Shown piece after piece: positions 23,463-33,100 of a DNA stretch of 64,000 bases. Position 1 is the stretch's first letter. Each line of letters starts with the position of its first letter. Below the pieces are notes generated by a model. That model had not been told where the DNA came from. It saw only the letters and a program-made list of their open reading frames with translations, and made no database searches. The translations under genes and the position numbers were made by a program. The DNA lies in NCBI GenBank assembly GCA_031472005.1, contig PZJY01000005.1, positions 744,001-808,000 on the forward strand. The letters run 5' to 3'. The DNA is from Tetracladium setigerum (Eukaryota > Ascomycota > Leotiomycetes > Helotiales).

Positions 23463-25144
23463 ATGCCTTCCGATAATAGTCTTAAGCCCACGAAAAAGTC
23501 CCCCCAGGCTGTCATGCCCCGAAGCAAGCTCCCGACAAAGTCCTTCAAGTCGGAGGATGAAGCAACTGTGGGCTCCCCCACACGTTCTTCGAGTCTTTCG
23601 GACCAATTCTCCATGGACGAATTATCAACTGGAGAGAGGAAAGAGGTTTGCATGCTTCTTTCATCCTCCCGGGTGGTCGTCATGAGAGAGGCATATACTA
23701 ATCTGAGGTGCAGGGTTTAACTCGAATGGAAACAATCTTCATCCTTCTCACTGTAAATAAACACACGGAGGTCCCCATATACAATGTTGGCTAATATGCA
23801 TCACCAGAATCAAGTCGGTATTGGAGCTCTCAGTCTCCCTCGTTCATTGGAGATTCTCGGCATCATTCCCGGCGTCATCACTATCGTCGGTTTCGGCATG
23901 ATCACAACCTACACATCATTCGTCCTTCTCCAAGTCTACAGACGATATCCAGGTGTTGCGAACATTGCGGATGTGGCACGCAAAATTGGCGGTTTGCCCC
24001 TGGAGATAATTGTTGGTGTTACGTTTTGGCTCAACCTCTGCATGTGTGCTGCCAGTGCTCTCATGACTTTGAGCATTTCTATGAACAGTTTGAGCAAACA
24101 TGCCATGTGTACCGTTTGCTTTATTGCTATCGCGGCCGGCATTGCGTTATTGCTCTGTATTCCTCGTGGCCTGGGTTTCATCGCGAAAATTGGAATTTCT
24201 TCCACGATTTCCATTGTTACTACTATCTTAAGTAATTATTTACCGGTCCCCTCCAGACGTTTGAATGGAAACTTACCATTTCTCTCTCAGTTATCATGAT
24301 CTCTATTCGTGTCAAAGGTCCTCACCACGCCCCCAAAAACTTCGTCAAAGATGTCCGTCTCTTCGGTAGCCCTACGTTCGTTCAAGGCACGATCGCAGTC
24401 CTCAACATCTGTTTCGCCTACGCCGGTACCCACAACTTTGTGACCGTCATGGCTGAAATGCGAAATCCTCTCAAAGACTTCCCCCCAGCACTCTTCTGCC
24501 TCCAAACCTTCTCCATCACCGTTTACAGCTTCGTTGCAGCCTTCCTGTACGATTCTGCCGCCCAGTATACCACCTCACCTGCCATCGGTGCTGCGCCAAA
24601 ACTCGTCGCTAAAGTCGCCTATGGTGTGATCATTCCCAATGCGGTCGGCGCAGCGTTGATATTTGGCAACTCAGCTACGAAATATGGCTTTGTAACTACG
24701 ATGAGGCTCCTCGGTGCTGATGATGACGAGGTCACAAGACACGACAAGAATGCTACACCGCGCAGCTGGCGCGTTTGGCTCATCCAAGTCGTCCTATTCT
24801 GGACTGTCACTTTCGTCCTCACCAACATAATCCCAGTTTTCAGCTCAATTCTTTCCATAAATTCAGCTCTTTTCATCGCTTGGTTCACATTCGGCTTCTC
24901 CGCGGTCGCATGGTTACATCTCAATAGAGGGAGATACCTAAAAGGATGGAAGAACACCGCTTTACTAGTTTTGAACATCTTCATCTTGGGCATTGCATTT
25001 TTTATGAGTACTGGTGGCATGTATGCTGCTATCTCTGAGTTGATGTCCCACTTTGGTGATCCGACAGTCCCTGTTTGCGGTCCGTTTTCGTGCGCGGATA
25101 ATGGAATCTACAGTCTTAAGCCACTGATGGAGGCGGATCTGTAA
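23463..25144 (+). CDS. Amino acid transporter, Aa_trans family (Mtr-like permease)
   Basis: Plasma-membrane amino acid permease; substrate not predictable from sequence. Four exons (23463-23645, 23714-23752, 23808-24231, 24291-25144) with 68-, 55- and 59-nt introns give 499 aa. The N-terminal 60 residues are a Ser/Lys-rich cytosolic tail. The first helix carries NQVGIGALSLPRSL, the characteristic opening of the family, followed by about ten more hydrophobic segments (IIVGVTFWLNLCMC, IAVLNICFAYAGTHNF, VVLFWTVTFVLTNIIPVF). Exon 2 is a 39-nt microexon. TACTAAT and GCTAAT branch sites support introns 1 and 2; without them there is an in-frame stop that imitates a pseudogene. Single gene, no operon-like context. 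Confidence 0.88.
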
Positions 25145-25549
25145 GAGGAGTTGAAAATCTGGGCATTACTGTACTTTATCATGTGATCTTCATGTACATA
25201 GATAGTGCGTAAGGCGCCATTGGGGCTCTATTGAAAGGAGAGAATGCTTTCTTTACTCTTTTCCCCTCGACATTCTATATTATTTGACCCTATCAAACAT
25301 GCTTTCCGATGAGAGACGTCGAGCGTATATCCGCAGACGTAACAAGCGCACAGTGACTATGAAATCTGACACCCTCCAAGCCAGGATGATTTTAGACTGG
25401 TGCGAACGGACGCATATACAATGAATAAATAAGATTTTATTTACAGTATTTACAGGTGTTCACTCAAAATATATACTCCGGAAGATCCACCCTTTTGGCT
25501 TTCTTCGCATCATCTTCCCTTTCCTTTCCCGCCGCATGAAAAGGTCTGC
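25145..25549. other. Convergent intergenic region with a short duplicated leader
   Basis: Between the permease and the GH12 gene. At about 25262-25312 it repeats the permease leader and start context (TATCAAACATGC...TTCCGAT) and opens a 41-codon ORF (25299-25424) of no recognised family. Possibly the remnant of a second permease copy. Confidence 0.4.
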
Positions 25550-26947
25550 CTAGTTGATGGCAGCAGTGTACTCCGAGACCTCGAGTCTTCCGGAACCGGT
25601 GAAGGGTTCGGTACCTGCTTGGAAAGCTGCGAATCTTGTCAGTAAACTTATTCCTTACTCCCATCCATAGCCACCAGCTACACCTCAAGAACAGGCACCA
25701 GGGGGTAGTAGAAAGAAACAACATACCAAGCAAGTATTGGCTGCTAGCCGGGAAAGACTGGCTATTGGTCAAGTATGTGTAGAACAGCTTGATATCAGCA
25801 GAGAAGTTGGTGAGGTTGCCGTTGGCGGAGACGAAAGAGTAGACTTTCATCGTGCCGTTAAGTCCATAGTAGACTTTCCATGAGTAGCCTGCGACTGTGA
25901 CGGTTGCGATAGGAGAGCCAGTGGCAGAGATTGGTCCTGCACCGCCGAAGATACCGACCCTGTTTTTTTATCAGTTAGCTACACACCATGCTAATTACTT
26001 GGGATGACAAGGTGGGAAAGAGAGAGGGAAAATAGACGCACCAGATCATCAACTCATAATCACCAGCCCACGTCTCAGCAGAAGAGTTGGCCGAAGTGAA
26101 CAAGTCATACGCAACATTAGCAACCATGTTGGTACCGGTGTTGGCCCACTTGTAGGTCGATGGCATGTTGTTGATGGTTGAGACGATACGAGGGGGAGAG
26201 ACCAGCTTTCCGCCCACGGCGAAGCTCTTGACGTGGAGAGGTCCGCCGGCCCAGGTCCATGATGTACCCCAGGAAACACCGGTAGAAACAATGCCGCTTG
26301 AGTTTTGTGTTAGTGATTGTTTCTGCTAGATCTAGAGGGGAGAGAGGGAGAGGTGAGAGGAGATATATGAATCTGAAGACATACTTATACCAGGTGCATT
26401 GACTTCCGCTGGTAGCCTCGTCCCGACCCCAAAGGTTGTTGTAAACACCATAGCCATTCGAAGTCGTCAATCCATCCCACTGTCCGCAGAAAGTTGTGGC
26501 AGCTGCATTTGCTGATGATGTTGTTGTGGTGGTGACGGCCTTAGTGGTCACGGCTTTCGCGGTGGTGGTAGTAGCCTTAGTAGTGGTGGTGCTAGCTTTG
26601 ATAGTGGTAGTGCTAGCTTTGGTAGTGGTGGTGGTTTTGCTAGCAGTGCTAGAGACCGCTCCTCCGCAGGTTCCAGAAACGCATTGGGAGTAATCTATTG
26701 TTGTTGTCAGTGGAGTGTTCATTGAGTGAGTGAAGTAATTGGACTTACATTGGTTAGACACTTGGCAGCAGTATCCAGCAACGCAGGTTGTCTCTCCTGT
26801 CCATGGAGAACCTGATTATTTGATTAGCGTTATATCTCAATACCTAAGACATGGAAATGGCTAACCTCCACATTGCCCCCAAGGACCAACAGCCGAGAAG
26901 GCTAAGTCAAAAGTTGCCAAAGCAACAATGAGAGAAACACACTTCAT
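25550..26947 (-). CDS. Secreted CBM1-GH12 endoglucanase/xyloglucanase
   Basis: Predicted extracellular glycoside hydrolase family 12 enzyme acting on cellulose or xyloglucan. Six exons (26866-26947, 26749-26811, 26385-26694, 26042-26296, 25727-25959, 25550-25626) give 339 aa. Order: signal peptide MKCVSLIVALATFDLAFS; N-terminal CBM1 (WGQCGG, CVAGYCC, YYSQC), itself split by two introns; a Lys/Thr-rich linker; GH12 catalytic domain from FCGQWD. The two catalytic glutamates are visible in ELMIW (nucleophile) and GTEPF (acid/base). Intron 3 uses a CACTAAC branch and a CAAG acceptor, joining CTWY to NGIVSTGVSW. Substrate specificity within GH12 cannot be settled here. It shares module design with the PL3 gene at 47957. 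Confidence 0.9.
26553..26636 (-). repeat. 21-bp coding minisatellite in the GH12 linker
   Basis: Four imperfect 21-bp units encode Lys-Ala-Ser/Thr-Thr-rich heptads (KASTTT-like) between the CBM1 and the catalytic domain, a region expected to be O-glycosylated. Confidence 0.75.
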
Positions 26948-28851
26948 TTTAAAAAGAATTATCTATTGAATTAAATTAAGGAGAGTGAGAGAGTGAATGA
27001 ATGTATGAATGAAGGACAAGATCGCGAAGGATGAAGATCAAAAAAGAGCAACAGCAAGAGCAAGACTCCATGAGGTGCTCACCGAATCTTATATCTCCAT
27101 CTCCCAAATTCTAATCTATAAACAAGTCCCGAAGCTTCGTCCATCTCCTTACATGAAACGAGCTCGCAGAGCACTGAGCGAGGGAGAGACCGACCATTAC
27201 GAGCAGTGGATCTCTCCTGGTAGTATAATATAAAAATTAAATCAGTGTAATAAACGCATTCGGAAGTTGAGCACCACATTCATGCCTGTTCGACCGTTTG
27301 TGGGACTAAAGTTTGAGAGAGTCTGGCCGCTGCGTGATGGTGATAGGTGCATTAACATGAAGTAATTTTGATAATATGGAGAAATTTGTGGCTGAATTGG
27401 GTTGGGGCCTTGGGCGGTTTGGAACGAGTCAAGCGGCAGTTGCGGCAATTGGCAGGGGATGAGCCTTCTTTTTGCGGGGTAACAGATGATCGTACTGCAT
27501 AGAATGAGATCGATCTGAAGGCCCAGAACCTGGGACTCTGGGCTATGGATTCTCGATATCTGGAAGATAGGCTGGCGGGTCGAGCTGGTGGTGATGGCCC
27601 CGTTGAGGATATATTCTGGGTTTGAAGTTTGGGGGCTAAAACGGTGAACTAGAAAGATCGAAATCATCGAAATGAAAGACACGTATTGTTTCGCAGAAGG
27701 GAAACGTGACTCGACAATAACATCACTGTCATTGGAGAGCATTAGACCATGAATTATAATAGGTATTGATGACTAATAATTATTCTATGCGCAGTTCCAA
27801 GTAATCCATAAGAGAGCGATCCACACTTTCTATTTGGATTGTAAAGCTGAACCACAGTTGGAAGTCCCACGTGACCAGTATCTATCACAATAATGGTTAG
27901 CCTAACGGTCCGAACCGGGGACAATCTACGGCATTTACTATGTTACAGTACCTCGAATACAACTTCGAGCAGTACACAAATCCGGCATGGAAACCAGATT
28001 TAGCTTTTCTCATTAGATCCTTCCTTTTGTATTTAGCGAAACTTTTTCCTTGTGCATAGCACTGCCAACCCATGACAACATTTGCTACTTTGAAGCCAGC
28101 ATGCTCTGTGCGTACCTACTGTATGGAAATCTTTACCCGTTGCTAAAGTGCTTTTCGCTTTGGACAACGCGGCATGACCAAGGGGCTACAATACAGGGCC
28201 AGTATCATCTCCCGGTCACTTCGTCTCGCCAGTCAGCTTCCCAGATTTCAATTGCAAAGTTACAGAACTAATGGTCAGATCGTGTGGCAATCTGTTTATC
28301 TCACAGCGACCTATCTCGATTTTAGCAAAAATGGTGACGGTGGTCTGTGCTCACATCAACTTCATTTGAAAGACGTGAAGCTGATTTTGCAAGCGACTAG
28401 ATGTACTATGCTTCTCTTCTGACCTTTACAATACTGTATGGGCAACATGACTAAGGATAAGATGCTTGTGCATGCCCCATAGGAAAGTTTTGAAACGGCG
28501 GCGCGTGCCCTGTACAGTAAGCAAAGCAGCCAGTGGTCAGCTTTCCGAGCCTGCAATCTGAAAGGAGCAATTGTGCATTATTCCTTGCTAGTTCAAAGAT
28601 ACACGAAAGATCGCGAGGATTTCGTCTCAATTTCTAATGGTCAGCTTCGGCTACTTAGTTTCCTTTGGCTGTCGCTCAATTTTATGCATTTCTTCCGAAA
28701 ATCTTTCGCGTCCTTGACTCACAAACACGACGTCTCCCTCACTCTCTCACTGGAGTTTCTACAATACAGAGAGTAGAATCGTCCAACATTCTTGAGCGTG
28801 CATGGAAGTAATGCTTTGATACTTCCACGAACAACAGATCAATCACAAAAA
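26948..28851. other. Gene-free stretch upstream of the GH12 gene and the immunity-like island
   Basis: About 1.9 kb with no supported gene. Holds the GH12 promoter, rich in GAGTGA-like repeats near 26980-27030. At about 27690-27800 a segment (GGAGAGCATTAGAC followed by an A/T-rich stretch and TATGCGCA) is similar to one at about 36500-36585 beyond the NLR gene. The open frame 27242-27742 (-) has no domain. Confidence 0.45.
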
Positions 28852-29642
28852 ATGGTCGACGTTGTCTCCATCATCGTCGCGGTGGTTTCTCTCGTGGGAT
28901 CACTCGCTGCAGCCGGATTCACAGGATGGATCTCATTCTACATGGAAAAAATACGACGCCGTTCTGAAGCCAAAGCATTAATTCACAAATACCGAGATCC
29001 CTTGATGCTAGCGGCTTATGACCTGCAATCCAGATTATGGGGTCTCATCCAAAATAGTCTCCTCAGCTACCACGAAGATGAAGAGAAAAAAGATTTGATC
29101 TATGTCTATACCGCTTTTTGGTGGGGCAGTACTTCTCCTGGACATACATCCTCCGACGACAAGCTCAATTCCTGCGCTTCTCAACCGATAAGACCAACAA
29201 GAAACTCGATCTCATCTTGGCCCGCATCACCAACGAATTCAGCCTGGATAGCCACAGAGGAGAAGACCCCTTCATGCTCTGGCGCGGTCAGCAAATGGCC
29301 ATCGGGGAGATCATGGCTTTGCAAGAAGACGGACAACTTTATTGCATGGGCTTTGCGGCGTTTGCTCAGAGGTACCATAACGAACCTGATTTCAAGAAAT
29401 GGTTTCGTCCGATCGAGAAGGGGATTACGAGGCTTGTTGGTGCGCGCGCTGTCAATGATAAGGTGGCTACGTATAGATTACGTCGGTTACAGCATCTTTT
29501 GATCGATTTGGTGATGCTCTTGGATCAGGATCGGGTTGCGATGACGGGAAACAAACAGATGAAAGTGGATTCTGCGCATGAGTGCGTGTGTGAGAATTGT
29601 CCTGGCGCTGAGATGGTCAAGGCGAAGCTGCCGGAGCCTTAA
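28852..29642 (+). pseudogene. Membrane-anchored fungal protein of unknown function, frameshifted once
   Basis: The family is not named by me, but the text resembles a common fungal hypothetical family. The N-terminus has one hydrophobic helix (VVSIIVAVVSLVGSLAAAGF) followed by a basic stretch and the block HKYRDPLMLAAYDLQSRLWG. The frame breaks at a run of five T (29115-29119): upstream reads ...YVYTAF, downstream reads ...LVGQYFSWTYILRRQAQFLR, which would be contiguous with one more T. No intron fits. The C-terminal half contains RLRRLQHLLIDLVMLLDQD. Either a real frameshift or a base-call error. It is the first gene of the island with the NLR and HET genes. The start ATG at 28852 was chosen because the hydrophobic segment begins right after it. 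Confidence 0.6.
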
Positions 29643-30134
29643 ATGTATCTAAGTAAAATACATACTCAGTTACATATGATTGAAAGACCCTTCTATATTT
29701 ATCTTCCGTTTTGAAGATGAGACGGTAACAAGGAGGCTCTTCAGACAACATTTACCCGCCGAAAAGCATGGCGTCGCTTCTTCCTCGATATTATTCGCCA
29801 CAATGCTCATGCAGTCTGCTTTCCTCGCAGATTTCTGTGAGATGGCAGACCAAGTTGTCATTGGTCGCCTTACTTGACCTCACGGCGTCTATGTTTCTAC
29901 ACATGCAGCAACAAAATCAACATCCTCCCGGCAAGTTCTCACTGCTCTGAAGCCTTGAGATCCCGATTCACCATTTCCCAATTCATAACTCCCCGTTGCA
30001 CGCAAACCTGAGCAGAACATGGTCAGTATGATCGAGATCTATTCCGTAACATTATCCTTCAACAGTTTTGGAGCCCAGCCTGACTGGTCGTTACGCAGGA
30101 TACCCCGCCGGCTATGATAACGGACGTTAATAAT
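29643..30134. other. Intergenic, upstream of the NLR-like gene
   Basis: No gene seen. It should contain the NLR promoter and possibly its true first exon, which I could not identify. Confidence 0.4.
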
Positions 30135-33100
30135 TTGGGACTTACTGTGTTGTATGAGCCAGCAGATAGACTTACAGTCGTAGAGTGCGTTTATACACAG
30201 TCCCTCTAGTGATTAAGCTCATAAGATGAAGTATAGTATTTATTCACGGATTACAGGGCCATCCGGTAAGGACCTGGACGGCAAAGCGGACGGTTCCAGA
30301 AGGGTCACGTACGACCCCGATCGAAAGCAAGAAGAAACGTAGCGGATTCTCTAAACTCTTTTCGAAGAAGGAATCATCGAGTGCTGGCCCTGCAGCACCT
30401 TCAGGCGATCTCGATGGCGTGGCTATCTACTGGCCCTTTCATTTGCTTCCTCAGGATTGTCAAAATGCTCGCATACTAACATGGGGCTACGCTTCAAATG
30501 TCACAGAGTTTTTTCGCGGATCTGCGAGTAAAGGCACAATATGGTCGCATTCGAGTGCATTACTCGGAGATCTCTATGGCAAAGAGAGAGAGTTGGCTGT
30601 ATGAACAATTCTTGGTCTACTCACATACCATTTACTGACGGTGCTGTTACATTAGCGCAAACGACCGCTGATTTTTGTCGCCCATTCTCTTGGAGGTATG
30701 TAGATTCGACTTTAGTACTATTTTCATAGCTAATGCTTGGTGCAACAGGTATCATTGTAAAGACTGTAGGTCTTAACATTCCTATCTGCAGCGATGGTAT
30801 ATTGAAGTGATTACAGATGCTTCTTGACGCAAGCCGCAGCAAAAGAGAACGAGAAAAAGAGATATACGAGTCCACCAACGCAATACTTTTTCTTGGGACA
30901 CCACACAAAGGAGGAAATTTCGTCGAGCTAGGTGAAACTCTCAGAAGAATCGCAAGTGCCACCGGGTTCGATACCGCTCACCAGAACATCCGTGATCTCG
31001 AAATCGATGGTGGTACACTTCAAAATCTTCATAGGCAATTCCTGAACCTGGATGACAAGAAGAAATTTGAGATACGTACCTTTCAAGAAAATCGCGGCAT
31101 GGCAGGCACCTCAGTTTTTGATCTCAATAATAAGGTAAACTCCGACCTCTACAATTGATCGTGGGATATGGGCTCATAGTTTTAGGTTGTACCAGATTTC
31201 TCCTCGGAGTGCGGAGGAATGGAGCCAAAGTTTCCGATTGATGCCAACCACATGGAAATGTGCAGATACTCAAGTAAAGACGATAACGGATACAAAACGG
31301 TCTCTCGCGAGCTACGTCTTTTGTGCCAGGATATCAAGAACGGCAGCAAAGTGGAAGAAGTTTCAGAGCAACATGAGCGTTAGTAAAATGCACCTCAGTC
31401 CATAGTTCAACCGTTAATATAATTACGTTGCAGTGGAAACAACAGAACGGGGTTCGCAACACACCAGATAAGTCCCCACCCCACCCTTTCGGCCACCCCC
31501 CTTTCGGCCACCCCACCAAACCTCATCCGTAGCTGCACATCACCACTTAAAAAATTAATATCTTTTTCATTCTTCCATCAATTGCCACCAAATTTATACT
31601 TTGAATTTTAATGATGCGAAACTCTCGATATACTGAATTTGACGTGGGGCAAGCACTTAATGAGGTTGGAAATGGGAAGTCTATTCGCAAAGCTGCTCTG
31701 GAGTGGGGTATTCTAAGGACGACTTTACAAGTACGATTGCAACAGAACTCTACTCGTCGAGATGGTGCCGAACACTTGCAAAGGCTTCCTCGAGTGATAA
31801 AGGATCGACTTACGAATTGGGTATTAACCTAGGAAGCTCTCGGCCATAGTATCACTCACTCGCAACTAAAGGCCTTTAGTGAACGTCTTTACAAGCTCCA
31901 AGACGACGTTCTACCACTCGGAAAGCGATGGGTCCGGAGGTTTTTACTACGGAATCCGATACTTAAGACTAAAAGGCAACTCATAGTCGATTCTGTACGA
32001 GTAAATAGCGCTAGGACCGATATAATTAAGGCTTAGTTCCAAAATTTTCAAATTCCGGCCATCCAAGCTATTAAGCCAGAGAACCGATGGAATATGGACG
32101 AGGCCGGTATTATGGAAGGTTATGGACTTAATGGATTAGTCCTTGGTAGCTCGGAACGACGTTTTATTTAAAAGAAACAGGCCGGTACTAGGAGTTGGAC
32201 ATCATTTATCGAGGTTATCTCTGCTACCGGGGTCAGAACTACTCCACTTATCATATATAAGGGAAAGTCGGTGCAACAGTAATGGTTCCCGGCCGATATC
32301 GATATATTTACATCATGGCAATTCACCGCAACAGATAATGGATGGATAACTGACCGTACGGCTTTAAAATGGCTCGAGAAGGTGTTTATTCCTAAGATAG
32401 CACCGGCAGATAGTTCGGCTCGATTACTTATCTTGGATAGCCATGGAAGCCATAAAACCACCGAATTCATGTTTAAATGCCTCGAATCGAATATATACCT
32501 CTTGTTTTTACCTCCTTATAGCTCTTATGTCCTTTAACCTTTAGATTTATCGGTTTTCTCTCCTCTTAAGGCTGCTTATCGAAGAGAGCTTAATCTCTTA
32601 GGTCCTTTACTCGATTCGGCACTAATTGGTAAGCGTAACTTCTTACTATATTACTATAAGGCCCGGGAAGCTATAATTATAACTAATAATATCTTGGCCG
32701 GATGGAATGCTACGGGGTTATGGCCGGTGAATATGAGTAAACCTTTAATGAGCCGATTACTATTAGAGAATAGTAATAAAGCTTCGGAATCGGCCCCTTT
32801 AAAGAGTTCTAATACTAAGTGGAATACAAGTATATTATCGATTGAGTGGCATACACCTAAAGTCGGGAGGGAATTACGTTTACAGTTCGACACTTTGGCT
32901 CGGCTTGGCCATGATAATCTTCCGACACGTCGATTACTCTTTCGGAAGGTTGTAAAAGGATTAGATGAAAAAGATTTTGCTTTATTAAAGGCCGAGAATC
33001 GAATAAAAGAGCTAGAAGCTCAATTAGATCTATATAAATTAAAGAAGCGCCGAAAGGTCTAGGTATCTCTAAATTCGAGGTTCGTGGATATTAAGGCTAT

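Noticed and set aside
23784..23807. In-frame TAA and frame shift suggesting the amino acid permease is a pseudogene
   Set aside because: A 55-nt intron (GTAAAT, GCTAAT, CACCAG) removes it and restores the frame.
27242..27742. 166-codon minus-strand frame upstream of the immunity-like island
   Set aside because: No domain, no splice context, biased composition.
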